25,774 nt of DNA from Bordetella parapertussis (GTDB taxonomy: Bacteria; Pseudomonadota; Gammaproteobacteria; Burkholderiales; SG8-41): assembly GCA_945870465.1 (NCBI GenBank), contig CAMBSS010000045.1, forward strand, positions 1 to 25,774, read 5' to 3'. Positions 9,487 to 17,890 of the stretch are shown piece by piece (the first letter of the stretch is position 1; every line of letters begins with the position of its first letter). The notes under the pieces are model-generated. The model saw only the letters and a program-made list of their open reading frames with translations, was not told where the DNA came from and searched no databases. The position numbers were made by a program, and so were the translations under genes.

Positions 9487-9861
9487 GTCCAGGCTCCTGC
9501 TTGATTCAACAGTTAAGTGCGGTCCCTTTTTTAACTGACCCGTCACGGCATTGGAAACGAGCCTTCTTTTTACAAGCAACTTCCATGCCCATAAATCTGC
9601 CTCGTGGGCACACGTTCATGAGTACAACGTAGCACCGCGCGAAACGTCACAAAGCATTGAGCATCGGTCTGTTTGCGGCCCATTCCGCAAGTTAGAAATT
9701 GGCCAGCGCAGCCCGGTCGCCGCCAAAAAGCCGACCCCACCGCGCGGAGAACTTCACACTCCCGTTACAATGCACGGGTTCGGGCAGCAATCCATTGTTC
9801 CCTTCGTCCGGCCATTGTTGCCGTTGCCGCCCGACCCCCCGCTCCTCAAGTCCGTTCCAAG
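9487..9861. other. Divergent prkA-uvrA intergenic region
   Basis: 375 bp without a credible gene. It holds an inverted repeat CAGTTAA (9510-9516) and TTAACTG (9531-9537) with a 14-nt spacer, 24 nt upstream of the prkA start, perhaps an operator or hairpin in the prkA leader. TACAAT at 9766-9771 is a plausible -10 box for uvrA but has no good -35. A weak LexA-like CTG-N10-CAG (9497-9512) overlaps the prkA ribosome site. The open frames that cross this region show no protein-like pattern. Confidence 0.4.
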
Positions 9862-12800
9862 ATGAAACTCCGTGAAAACCTGACGATCAGCGACGACGCG
9901 ATTACCATAACCGGTGCGCGTCAGAACAACCTCAAAAACATTTCGCTCGCGCTGCCGTTGAACGAGCTGATCGTCGTCACCGGCGTGTCGGGCTCGGGAA
10001 AATCGTCGCTGGTGTTCGACACGCTCTACGCGGAAGGCCAGCGCCGCTACGTCGAAACTTTTTCGCCGTACGCGCGACAGTTCCTCGACCGCATGGACAA
10101 GCCGCAGGTCGACGCCATACACGGCATACCGCCGGCCATCGCGATCGACCAGACCAACCCGGTGCGCACTTCGCGCTCGACGGTCGGCACCATGACGGAG
10201 CTGAACGACCACCTGAAGCTCTTGTTCGCGCGCACAGCGCAATTGTTCTGCCGCGGCTGCGGACGCTCCATCCATCGCGATACGCCGGACACCATTTACG
10301 CTGCACTGGCCGCACGCGCACAGGCCGCCGGCGACCCGCGCCTGATCATCACCTTCCCGGTGCCGGTGCCAAAGAATTTTTCGGACAAGGAAGTCAAGGA
10401 ACTGCTTGCTGCGCAGGGTTACACCCGTTTTCACCGTGAAGAAAAAAATCTGCTCGAGGTGGTGCAGGATCGCCTCCGCCTCGGCAATGCCGAACGAGTA
10501 CGCGTGATTGAGGCTCTCGAAGCTGCGCTGCGCGTCGGCATGGGACGGGTAAACGTTTACCCGTCCCATGCCGAGGGACCGGATTTACACTCCACCCCCT
10601 CCCCGACCCTCCCCCCTCAAGGGGGAGGGAGTGAAACTGTGTGGCGCTTTTCCTCCGACCTCCACTGCGCCGACTGCGACACTCATTACGCGGAACCGAC
10701 GCCGAGCCTGTTCTCGTTCAACTCGCCGCTCGGCGCGTGCGACGAATGCCGCGGCTTCGGGCGCGTGATCGGCGTCGACTTCGGCCTGATCGTGCCCGAC
10801 GAATCGAAAACCCTGCGCGGCGGCGCGGTGCGGCCGTGGCAGACGCCGAGCTTTCACGAATGCCAGGACGACATCGAGAAGTACGCGAAAAAGCGCGGCA
10901 TCCCGCTCGACACGCCGTGGCGCGAACTGACGGCCACGCAGAAACACTGGGCGCTCGAAGGCGAGCCCGAATGGATAAGCTGGAAAAAATCCTGGCCCGG
11001 CACCTGGTACGGCGTGCGCCATTTCTTCAAGTGGCTGGAAAGCAAAGCCTACAAGATGCACATCCGCGTGCTGCTGTCGAAATACCGCGCTTACACGCCG
11101 TGCCAGGCGTGCGGCGGCGCGCGGCTGAAGCCCGACGCGCTGGCGTGGCGGCTCGGCAGCAAGCAGGACGCCGACGGCGCGCTGCCGCCGACGAAACGCT
11201 ATCGCGCGCTGAGCGTCAAGTACGACGACGAAATCCTGCGCGCGCTGCCCGGCCTCACCGTGCACGACCTCATGCTGCTGCCGATAGACCGCACGCGCGC
11301 GTTTGTCGATCATCTGCACCTCCCAACGCAGCTGGATGAGGCAACGGATCTGCTGCTCGGCGAAATCCGCGCGCGGCTGTCGTACCTTGCTACGGTCGGT
11401 CTCGGTTACCTGACGCTAGACCGCCAGTCGCGCACTTTGTCCGGCGGCGAAGTGCAGCGCATCAACCTGACCACCGCACTGGGTACTTCGCTGGTCAACA
11501 CGCTGTTCGTGCTCGACGAGCCGTCGATCGGCCTGCATCCGCGCGACATGGAGCGCGTGATCGGCGTGATGCAGCGCCTGCGCGACGCCGGCAACTCGCT
11601 GGTGGTCGTCGAGCACGAGCCGCAGATCATGTTCGCCGCCGACCGCCTGCTCGACATGGGCCCCGGTCCCGGCGAGCGCGGCGGCGAAATCGTTTGCTTC
11701 GACACGCCGGAGAACGTCAAGAACGATCCGCGCTCATTGACCGGCGCTTACCTTTCCGGCCGCAAACGTGCGCACGAGCCCGAGAGGCGAGAGGGGGGGA
11801 AACCGTCTATCGTCTATCCTGCTCGTTCGTCTCTCGAAATACTTGGCGCATGCGAACACAACCTCAAGAACATCGACGTCACTCTGCCTTTGCATCGCCT
11901 GGTGTGCGTGACCGGTGTTTCCGGCTCGGGCAAATCGACGCTGGTGCAGGACGTGCTGTACGCAGCGCTGCTCAAACACAAAGGCAAACCGACCGAAACG
12001 CCGGGTGCGCATCGTGCTATCCACGGCCACCATTTGATCGGCGACATCGTGATGGTCGACCAGACACCGATCGGGCGCACTACTCGCTCCAACCCCGCCA
12101 GCTACGTCGGTGCTTTCGAAGCCATACGCGACTTGTTCGCGCAGGCACCCCTGGCGAAAGAACGCAATTACACGCGCGGCACTTTCAGCTTCAACTCCGG
12201 CAACGGCCGCTGCCCGGTGTGCGGCGGCAACGGCTTCGAGCATGTCGAGATGCAGTTCCTCTCCGACGTTTACCTGCGCTGCCCCGATTGCGACGGCAAG
12301 CGCTTCCGCTCCGAGGTACTCGAAGTCACGCTTGAAAACAAATCCGTCGCCGACGTGCTTGAGATGACGGTCAGCGAAGCGCTCGCTTTTTTCGCCGACC
12401 AGTCGACAGTGCAAACCGCTTTGCGTCCGCTCGCCGACGTCGGCCTCGAATACCTGCGACTCGGCCAGCCGGTGCCGACGCTGTCGGGCGGCGAAGCCCA
12501 GCGCTTGAAGCTCGCGGGACATTTGGCCGAAGCCGCAAAACGCGCCCCCCACCCTAACCCTCTCCCCGCCAAGCGGGGCGAGGGAATAGAAAAACGTGTC
12601 GGCGACGCAGGAAACTCCCTCGCCCCCTTGGGGGAGCGGGCTGGGGTGAGGGGAAGTTTGTTCCTGTTCGACGAACCCACCACCGGCTTGCACTTCGACG
12701 ACGTCGCCAAATTGCTGCGCGCGTTCCGCCAACTGATCGCCGCCGGCAACTCGCTCGTCGTGATCGAGCACAATCTCGACGTGATCGCAGCAAGCGACTG

Positions 12801-15669
12801 GGTCATAGACCTTGGCCCCGAAGGCGGCGAAGCCGGCGGCGAAATCGTCTGCACCGGCACACCGCAAGACGTAATGCAGCACGCGACTTCGCATACCGGC
12901 AAAGCGCTGCGTGAATACGAAGCGGCTCTTGCCGAACCCGCCGCGAAAAGTGTCGTCGCGGAGCCACGTCCCGCCTCTCGCCCCACGTGGCCCCGGGCCG
13001 TCTCGCCCCGCGCCTCTCCCAGCATACAGATCCACAACGCCCGCGAGCACAACCTCAAGAACATCGACGTTTCGATTCCGCGCAACAAGTTCACCGTCGT
13101 CACCGGCGTTTCCGGCAGCGGCAAGAGCACGCTTGCGTTCGACATCGTGTTCGCCGAAGGCCAGCGCCGCTATCTCGAATCGCTGAACGCGTACGCGCGC
13201 CAGTTTGTGCAGCCGGCATCGAAGCCCGACGTCGATGCCATCTACGGCATCCCGCCGACGGTGGCGATCGAGCAGCGCACCAGCCGCGGCGGCCGCAAGA
13301 GCACGGTTGCAACACTCACCGAGATCTACCATTTCCTGCGCCTCTTGTTCGTCAAGCTCGGCACCCAGTACTGCCCCGACTGCGATGTGCCGATAGAGCC
13401 GCAGTCCGTCGATGCCGTGGCCGCGCGCATCCTGCGCGATTACAAAGGCAAACGCGTCGGCCTGCTCGCGCCTCTCGTCGTCGCGCGCAAAGGCTATTAC
13501 ACCGATCTCGCCAAATGGGCGCGCGGCAAGGGCTATACGCATCTGCGCGTCGATGGCGAATTCATACCCACCGATAAATGGCCGCGCCTCGACCGCTTCA
13601 AGGAGCACAACATCGAGCTGCCCGTCGCCGACGTGCGCGTCGCAGCCAACAACGAAGCCGAACTGCGTGCCGAACTCGCGCGCGCCATCGAGTTCGGCAA
13701 GGGCGTGGTGCACGTGCTGTCGCCGCTCGAAGCGCTGGCGCTGGCGATGGAGAAAAAAGATCCGGCGCTTGCGCGCATGAGCGAAACCGTGTTTTCGGTC
13801 AAGCGCGCGTGCCCGTCGTGCGCCCGCAGCTTTCCCGAGCTCGACCCGCGGCTTTTTTCGTTCAACTCCAAGCACGGCTGGTGCGGCGAATGCTATGGCA
13901 CCGGCCTGAAGCTCACCGGCGTGGAGTGGGACGACGAGCGCGCGAAAACCGGCGCCGAAGACCACGTGCTCGACTCGTGGATCGAATGGCTCGAAGTCGA
14001 CGAGACCTGCCCTTCATGCAACGGCAAACGTCTGAATCGCGAGGCGCTCGCCGTGCGTTACCGCGACCGTTCCATCGCGGACATCACGACGCTGGCCGTC
14101 GGCAAGGTCGAAGCGATGTTCCGCGACATTGCGCTCGAAGGCCGTGAAGCGGAAATCGCGCGCGACCTCGTCGCCGAACTGAAGTCGCGCCTCGACTTCC
14201 TGAACCAGGTCGGCTTGTCGTACCTGGCGCTCGACCGCTCAGCGCCCACGCTGTCGGGCGGCGAAGCGCAGCGCATCCGCTTGGCCTCGCAACTCGGCTC
14301 CAATCTGCGCTGCGTGTGCTACATACTGGACGAGCCGACGATAGGCCTGCATCCGCGCGACAACCGCGTGCTGCTCGACACACTCGAAAAGCTGCAGGCC
14401 AAGGGCAACACACTGCTGGTCGTCGAGCACGACGAAGACACCATACGCCGCGCCGCGCACGTGATCGATCTCGGGCCCGGCGCCGGGAAACTGGGCGGCG
14501 AAGTCATCGCTGCAGGCTCCGCCGCCGAGCTGATGGAGAATTCCGCTTCGCTGACCGGGCGCTTTCTCAAGCATCCGCTCAAGCATCCGTTGCACCCGGC
14601 GCGGCCCGTCAACAAGCAAACACCGGCGCTCGACATCGTTGGCGCCAGCCTGCACAACCTGCGCGACGTCAACGTGCGCGTGCCGCTTGGCCGCCTTACC
14701 GTAGTCACCGGCGTTTCCGGCTCGGGAAAATCGACGCTGGCGCGCGACGTGCTTTATGCCAATCTTGCCCACAGGGTCGGCGAGCACAACAAGAAAAAAA
14801 CGCCGGCCATCGTCGGCTGCCGCGATCTCAAAGGCTGGGAACAGGTCGGCCGCGTGCTCGAAGTAGACCAGACGCCGATCGGCAAGACGCCGCGCTCCTG
14901 CCCCGCGACCTACGTCGGTTTCTGGGACACCATCCGCCGTTTGTTCGCCGACTCCAGCGAAGCGCGCATGCGCGGCTACACGGCGAGCCGCTTCTCGTTC
15001 AACACCAAGGGCGGGCGCTGCGAGGGCTGCGAAGGCCAGGGCATCAAGCGCATCGAGATGAGCTTCCTGCCCGACGTCAAAGTGCTGTGCGAAGTCTGCA
15101 ACGGCGCGCGCTTCAGCCCGGAAACGCTCGCGGTGCGCTTCAAAGGCAAAACCATCGGCGACGTGCTAGCGATGAGCGTCGATGAAGCGGTGGAATTTTT
15201 CAGTGCGCACGCCTCCATCCATCACGCCCTGCGGCTCCTGCAGGACGTCGGCCTCGGCTATCTGACGCTCGGCCAGCAAAGCCCCACGCTCTCGGGCGGC
15301 GAAGCACAGCGCATCAAACTCGTCACCGAGTTGTCCAAGGTGCGTGAAAGCTCCCGCCTCTCGCCTCTCGCCTCGCGCCTCACGTTGTACGTCCTCGACG
15401 AACCCACCGTCGGGCTGCACATGGCCGACGTCGAGAAGTTGATCCACGTACTGCATCGCCTCGTCGACGCCGGCAACACCGTCGTCGTCATCGAGCACAA
15501 TCTGGACGTCATGGGCGACGCCGACTGGATCATCGATCTCGGACCGGAAGGCGGCGACGGCGGCGGCCGCGTTGTCGCGGAAGGCGCGCCCGGCTGGTTT
15601 GCGGCCCATCCGCAGCGCTCACACACCACGCGCGTGCTGGCGGAGTTTCTTGCGGAGCGCAGCGTCTAG
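9862..15669 (+). CDS. uvrA: Tandem double UvrA (excinuclease ABC subunit A fusion)
   Basis: 1935-aa protein made of two complete UvrA units in one chain, about twice the usual 940 aa. UvrA recognises DNA damage and loads UvrB in nucleotide excision repair. Four ABC sites are visible: Walker A GVSGSGKS near residues 41 and 685 and in the third and fourth domains; LSGGE near 526, 874, 1464 and 1810; Walker B Asp near 552, 937, 1490 and 1846. CxxC zinc-binding pairs occur in both halves (e.g. 'LHCADCD', 'CPVCGGNGF', '[10 protein letters not shown]', 'CEGCEGQGI'). The ATG at 9862 begins '[18 protein letters not shown]'; the frame to 9673 is low-complexity upstream sequence. Ribosome site weak. 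Tandem UvrA fusions are, to my knowledge, annotated in other Burkholderiales. Several loops and linkers are encoded by repeat DNA. Confidence 0.95.
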   Translation: MKLRENLTISDDAITITGARQNNLKNISLALPLNELIVVTGVSGSGKSSLVFDTLYAEGQRRYVETFSPYARQFLDRMDKPQVDAIHGIPPAIAIDQTNPVRTSRSTVGTMTELNDHLKLLFARTAQLFCRGCGRSIHRDTPDTIYAALAARAQAAGDPRLIITFPVPVPKNFSDKEVKELLAAQGYTRFHREEKNLLEVVQDRLRLGNAERVRVIEALEAALRVGMGRVNVYPSHAEGPDLHSTPSPTLPPQGGGSETVWRFSSDLHCADCDTHYAEPTPSLFSFNSPLGACDECRGFGRVIGVDFGLIVPDESKTLRGGAVRPWQTPSFHECQDDIEKYAKKRGIPLDTPWRELTATQKHWALEGEPEWISWKKSWPGTWYGVRHFFKWLESKAYKMHIRVLLSKYRAYTPCQACGGARLKPDALAWRLGSKQDADGALPPTKRYRALSVKYDDEILRALPGLTVHDLMLLPIDRTRAFVDHLHLPTQLDEATDLLLGEIRARLSYLATVGLGYLTLDRQSRTLSGGEVQRINLTTALGTSLVNTLFVLDEPSIGLHPRDMERVIGVMQRLRDAGNSLVVVEHEPQIMFAADRLLDMGPGPGERGGEIVCFDTPENVKNDPRSLTGAYLSGRKRAHEPERREGGKPSIVYPARSSLEILGACEHNLKNIDVTLPLHRLVCVTGVSGSGKSTLVQDVLYAALLKHKGKPTETPGAHRAIHGHHLIGDIVMVDQTPIGRTTRSNPASYVGAFEAIRDLFAQAPLAKERNYTRGTFSFNSGNGRCPVCGGNGFEHVEMQFLSDVYLRCPDCDGKRFRSEVLEVTLENKSVADVLEMTVSEALAFFADQSTVQTALRPLADVGLEYLRLGQPVPTLSGGEAQRLKLAGHLAEAAKRAPHPNPLPAKRGEGIEKRVGDAGNSLAPLGERAGVRGSLFLFDEPTTGLHFDDVAKLLRAFRQLIAAGNSLVVIEHNLDVIAASDWVIDLGPEGGEAGGEIVCTGTPQDVMQHATSHTGKALREYEAALAEPAAKSVVAEPRPASRPTWPRAVSPRASPSIQIHNAREHNLKNIDVSIPRNKFTVVTGVSGSGKSTLAFDIVFAEGQRRYLESLNAYARQFVQPASKPDVDAIYGIPPTVAIEQRTSRGGRKSTVATLTEIYHFLRLLFVKLGTQYCPDCDVPIEPQSVDAVAARILRDYKGKRVGLLAPLVVARKGYYTDLAKWARGKGYTHLRVDGEFIPTDKWPRLDRFKEHNIELPVADVRVAANNEAELRAELARAIEFGKGVVHVLSPLEALALAMEKKDPALARMSETVFSVKRACPSCARSFPELDPRLFSFNSKHGWCGECYGTGLKLTGVEWDDERAKTGAEDHVLDSWIEWLEVDETCPSCNGKRLNREALAVRYRDRSIADITTLAVGKVEAMFRDIALEGREAEIARDLVAELKSRLDFLNQVGLSYLALDRSAPTLSGGEAQRIRLASQLGSNLRCVCYILDEPTIGLHPRDNRVLLDTLEKLQAKGNTLLVVEHDEDTIRRAAHVIDLGPGAGKLGGEVIAAGSAAELMENSASLTGRFLKHPLKHPLHPARPVNKQTPALDIVGASLHNLRDVNVRVPLGRLTVVTGVSGSGKSTLARDVLYANLAHRVGEHNKKKTPAIVGCRDLKGWEQVGRVLEVDQTPIGKTPRSCPATYVGFWDTIRRLFADSSEARMRGYTASRFSFNTKGGRCEGCEGQGIKRIEMSFLPDVKVLCEVCNGARFSPETLAVRFKGKTIGDVLAMSVDEAVEFFSAHASIHHALRLLQDVGLGYLTLGQQSPTLSGGEAQRIKLVTELSKVRESSRLSPLASRLTLYVLDEPTVGLHMADVEKLIHVLHRLVDAGNTVVVIEHNLDVMGDADWIIDLGPEGGDGGGRVVAEGAPGWFAAHPQRSHTTRVLAEFLAERSV
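10535..10574. repeat. Perfect 40-bp palindrome inside uvrA
   Basis: Bases 10535-10554 (TCGGCATGGGACGGGTAAAC) are exactly reverse-complemented by 10555-10574 with no spacer; the symmetry ends at 10534/10575. It encodes residues around [14 protein letters not shown] in the first UvrA half, just before repeat copy C. Such a long spacer-free palindrome could extrude as a cruciform and is rare in coding DNA. Confidence 0.95.
10590..10633. repeat. GC-rich palindromic repeat, copy C, inside uvrA
   Basis: CCCTCCCCGACCCTCCCCCC, a TCAA centre, then GGGGGAGGGAGTG: same family as intergenic copies A and B. It is read in frame as '[15 protein letters not shown]' between GRVNVY and the zinc motif 'LHCADCD', a region that carries the variable insertion domain of UvrA. 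Confidence 0.7.
11783..11817. repeat. Heptamer-type repeats in the NBD1-NBD2 linker of UvrA half 1
   Basis: AGAGGCG then AGAGGGG (11783-11796), followed by two exact copies of CGTCTAT (11804-11817). Translated as '[18 protein letters not shown]', a low-conservation linker just before '[16 protein letters not shown]'. AGAGGCG is the complement of the CGCCTCT unit at 15355. Confidence 0.55.
12544..12656. repeat. Composite palindromic repeat, copy D, inserted in uvrA
   Basis: Two inverted copies of the palindromic family: a left one from 12544 (CCCACCCTAACCCTCTCCCC, AAG centre, GGGGCGAGGG) and a right one ending near 12656 (CCTCGCCCCCTTGGGGGAGC, then GGGCTGGGGTGAGGGG), separated by about 28 nt. 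It is read through in frame as '[14 protein letters not shown]' to '[12 protein letters not shown]' between LSGGE (874) and Walker B (937). That spacing is 63 residues against 26 in the first and third ABC sites. The structure looks like a MITE or BIME whose length kept the frame open. Confidence 0.8.
15355..15382. repeat. Four CGCCTCT-type heptamers inside uvrA
   Basis: CGCCTCT, CGCCTCT, CGCCTCG, CGCCTCA in direct succession, translated as '[10 protein letters not shown]'. It occupies the signature-to-Walker B loop of the fourth ABC site (1810 to 1846), the position equivalent to copy D in the second. Confidence 0.75.
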
Positions 15670-15703
15670 CCGAGCGCGCTGTGCCGAAAACTGCACAAAG
15701 AAA

Positions 15704-15731
15704 CGGCGGCCGGGCTTAAATCCCGCCGCCG
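15704..15731. terminator. Hairpin between convergent uvrA and the 54-aa gene
   Basis: GGCGGCCGGG and CCCGCCGCC pair with one bulged base around a CTTAAAT loop. It lies 34 nt after the uvrA stop and 12 nt beyond the end of the opposite small gene, so it could end both transcripts. No T-run follows, so it is not a canonical intrinsic terminator. Confidence 0.5.
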
Positions 15732-15742
15732 TCCGCTATCAT

Positions 15743-15907
15743 TCAATCGCGTCGCGGGTTGTGGTCGCTCCAGGTGTAGTGCTGCTGCCGTAAGCGTTGC
15801 GGTTCGGTGCGCTTCCTCGCGCCGCTGTCGCCGAACATGACGGCCAGCGCCAGCAGGCCGAGCGCAGACAACAGCAGGTAGGGCAGATAGTGCAGTAACG
15901 TCAACAT
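15743..15907 (-). CDS. 54-aa single-pass membrane protein, unknown
   Basis: Short gene on the minus strand: ATG at 15907 preceded by a near-perfect GGAGG ribosome site six nt upstream, stop TGA at 15743. The product begins 'MLTLLHYLPYLLLSALGLLA', a single hydrophobic helix to about residue 25, followed by 'MFGDSGARKRTEPQRLRQQH' and a polar, basic tail ending 'YTWSDHNPRRD'. The positively charged C-terminal side suggests that the tail is cytoplasmic. I do not recognise the family. It converges on uvrA. The strong ribosome site and clear membrane-then-basic layout make it more credible than the competing frames here. Confidence 0.65.
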   Translation of the reverse strand: MLTLLHYLPYLLLSALGLLALAVMFGDSGARKRTEPQRLRQQHYTWSDHNPRRD

Positions 15908-16374
15908 GGCAAACCTCCGTCGTAAAGTCCAGCCTCCTGACTGAATTAAACGCCGTGCACCTGTGCATGTCGACGACTGCTACAAACACTTACCCTCGTT
16001 ACAACTCGTTAACATTCCGCCGCGTCGAAGGCCGCGCGGGTCGGTGCGCACCAGCGAAGCGCGCGCAGCAACGCTCGAGCCGGCCGTCGGTGCGCCCGCT
16101 GGCCGGATCGGTCAGCGTCGAGCAAGTGAACTGGAACTGGTCGCCCGGCGTGAAATGCCCGGCCATGCAGTCTCATTTCCCCCCCGCCTCCCTATTGGAG
16201 GTTCCTTCCCCCGCGCATTCTGCGCAAGGGAGGGAACCATTTTTTTCAGCATAGATGGCGGCCGCGTGTAACGGCAACCCGGCGGCAATCCGCCGCCGCC
16301 GCGCCGCAGGTTGTCGCCGGCGGCCGATTTAGTGCACTATTCCCCCTCGCAGGCATAACAAGATGGAGGAGAAG
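15908..16374. other. Gene-poor gap upstream of Bug gene 1
   Basis: 467 bp. Two plus-strand frames (15955-16271) show Arg/Ala/Pro-rich shadow composition and no ribosome site. The gap contains the strong terminator at 16200-16246 and a CGGCGG-CAAT-CCGCCG hairpin at 16280-16295. No clear promoter for the gene at 16375 was found. A small RNA ending at the terminator is possible. Confidence 0.4.
16200..16246 (+). terminator. Strong rho-independent terminator
   Basis: GGTTCCTTCCC (16200-16210) pairs with GGGAGGGAACC (16228-16238) at 10 of 11 positions; GCGC/GCGC inside extends the stem. A run of seven T follows (16240-16246), so it acts on the plus strand. No plus-strand gene ends nearby: uvrA stops 530 bp upstream. 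Confidence 0.8.
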
Positions 16375-17355
16375 ATGCTGACTCGCCGCCAAAAATGCAT
16401 GGTCGTGACTGGTGCATTGCTGTGTTCCGCCGCCTCACTGACGGCCTGCGCGCAGGCCAGGTATCCGGACCGCCCGATCCGCATCATCGTGCCGCTGGCG
16501 CCGGGCGGCGGCAGCGATTACACCGCGCGCTATATCGGACAGCGCCTGGCCGACCGCGTGGGCCATGCGGTGGTGGTCGACAACCGTCCCGCCGCTTCGG
16601 GCATAGTCGGCACCGACATGGTCGCGAAAGCGGTGCCTGACGGTTACACGCTGCTGCTCGCGTATTCGACCCATGCGCAGAGCGCGCAACTCTTCGAAAA
16701 ACTGCCGTACGATCCGATCAAGGATTTCGCGCCGGTGACCGAAGTCATCGCGACACCGCTCGGGTTGATCGTGAACCCGTCGGTGCCGGCGAAAAACGTG
16801 CAGGAGTTCATCGCTTACGCCAAGGCGAACCCGGGCAAGCTCAATTACGGTTCGTCGGGCCCGGGCAGTTCGCCGCACTTGGCGACCGAGTTGTTCGGGT
16901 CGATGGCCGGCATCAAAATGACGCACATCCCGTACAAGGGTGTCGGGCTCTACATGACGGCGCAGATCGGCAACGAGATCCAGGTTTCGTTCTCGAACAT
17001 GTTCACTACCATGCCGCACTGGAAAGCCGGCCGCCTGAAACTGCTGGCGAGCGGCGGCGTGAAGCGCTCGGAAGCGTTTCCCGACCTGCCGACCATAGCC
17101 GAGTCGGGCGTGCCCGGCTTCGACGCATTGACCTGGTACGGATTCCTCGCGCCGGCGAAAACCCCGCGCGCCGTGGTGATGAAGCTGCAGCAGGAAGTCG
17201 CCGCCATCGTCAACAGCACGGAAGTGCACCAGACTTTCGTATCTCAGGGCAACGAGCCTCTCGCCAACACGCCGGACGAGTTCGCGAAAGTCATCAGGGA
17301 AGATGCCGATAAGTGGGGCGCCATCGGCAAGCGTCTCGGTGTGAAACTGGACTAA
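16375..17355 (+). CDS. Bug/TctC family periplasmic binding protein 1
   Basis: 326-aa tripartite-tricarboxylate-type solute receptor. Bug proteins bind carboxylic acids or amides in the periplasm; most are not encoded beside a transporter. Signal peptide about residues 1-24, ending 'AASLTACAQA', which could be cut by signal peptidase I or, at LTAC, be a lipobox. Then 'RYPDRPIRIIVPLAPGGGSD' (ligand loop), 'NRPAASGIVGTDMVAKAVPDG', 'HIPYKGVG' and 'LPTIAESGVPGF', all typical. Start at 16375 because GGAGGAG lies just upstream; the in-frame ATG at 16363 would place the ribosome site inside the gene. No TctA/TctB genes are near. Ligand unknown. Confidence 0.93.
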   Translation: MLTRRQKCMVVTGALLCSAASLTACAQARYPDRPIRIIVPLAPGGGSDYTARYIGQRLADRVGHAVVVDNRPAASGIVGTDMVAKAVPDGYTLLLAYSTHAQSAQLFEKLPYDPIKDFAPVTEVIATPLGLIVNPSVPAKNVQEFIAYAKANPGKLNYGSSGPGSSPHLATELFGSMAGIKMTHIPYKGVGLYMTAQIGNEIQVSFSNMFTTMPHWKAGRLKLLASGGVKRSEAFPDLPTIAESGVPGFDALTWYGFLAPAKTPRAVVMKLQQEVAAIVNSTEVHQTFVSQGNEPLANTPDEFAKVIREDADKWGAIGKRLGVKLD

Positions 17356-17415
17356 CTTCTCTCCTGCATCTTTCATTCCGCTTCGCGAAATTGAGAGACG
17401 CCGGGGGCCGCATTG

Positions 17416-17491
17416 GCAGGGTGCGCATCGCGCACGCGGGCTTATTTACCTGCCTCACCGATAACTTCCGCGTGCGCGATGCGCACCCTGC
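17416..17491. repeat. Perfect 24-bp inverted repeat between convergent genes
   Basis: 17416-17439 is exactly reverse-complemented by 17468-17491, with a 28-nt AT-richer loop. Each arm is itself nearly palindromic around GTGCGC-ATC-GCGCAC. It lies between the Bug 1 stop (17355) and the hslR stop (17497). It could be a REP/BIME-type element or a bidirectional terminator; no T-run is present. Confidence 0.9.
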
Positions 17492-17496
17492 GAGTG

Positions 17497-17886
17497 TCAA
17501 CTGCCCTCGCGAAACCTGATGATCTGCCGCCGCTCGCGCTTGGTGGGGCGGCCTTTGCGCTCTCCGCCGAGATTACCGGAAGCCTTGCGGTCGGCGATCT
17601 GCGCCGTGCGTTGCGCGATGCTTTCCGCACTCTCCTCGTAAAGCTTGCGCGCGACTTCGGCGGGCCCGCGGTGCTCGGCCAGCGCCTTGACGGTTACGCC
17701 CCACGTGAACTCGCCGACGCGGATTGCCAGCACGTCGCCGATGCGGACTTCTTTCGCCGGCTTGATGCGCTCGTCGTGCAGCTTCACTTTCCCCGCGTTC
17801 ACCGCTGCCTGCGCCAGCGCGCGCGTTTTGAAAAACCGCGCGGCCCACAGCCACTTGTCGATGCGCACGCGTGCGACGTCACTCAT
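17497..17886 (-). CDS. hslR: Heat-shock RNA-binding protein Hsp15, S4 domain
   Basis: 129-aa S4-domain protein like E. coli HslR (133 aa), which rescues stalled 50S subunits carrying nascent-chain tRNA. The S4 motif is residues about 6-65: 'VRIDKWLWAARFFKTRALAQ', then 'AGKVKLHDERIKPAKEVRIGD'. The family tail 'RGPAEVARKLYEESAESIAQ' and the basic end 'GRPTKRERRQIIRFREGS' are present. The ATG at 17886 lies 4 nt after the upstream amidase stop. Last gene of a compact minus-strand run; no heat-shock promoter is visible directly upstream, so it probably depends on the operon or an internal promoter. Confidence 0.94.
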   Translation of the reverse strand: MSDVARVRIDKWLWAARFFKTRALAQAAVNAGKVKLHDERIKPAKEVRIGDVLAIRVGEFTWGVTVKALAEHRGPAEVARKLYEESAESIAQRTAQIADRKASGNLGGERKGRPTKRERRQIIRFREGS

Positions 17887-17890
17887 AACA

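Noticed and set aside
9497..9512. LexA (SOS) box CTG-N10-CAG near uvrA
   Set aside because: One half-site is CTGC instead of CTGT, the site overlaps the prkA ribosome site, and it lies 350 bp from the uvrA start.
9673..9861. N-terminal extension of UvrA by 63 residues
   Set aside because: Low-complexity Arg/Pro/Ala sequence; UvrA homology begins right at the ATG at 9862.
11734..13965. 743-residue open frame on the minus strand antisense to uvrA
   Set aside because: Composition is that of a high-GC shadow frame (Arg/Ala/His/Val-rich), no ribosome site and no recognisable domain, while the plus strand codes a clear UvrA.
10535..15382. CRISPR array or phage element as the source of the repeats
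   Set aside because: The repeats are few, differ in type and lack regular spacers; no cas or phage genes are present.
15955..16271. Two plus-strand frames of 99-102 residues
   Set aside because: No ribosome site, shadow-like composition and overlap with the terminator at 16200-16246.
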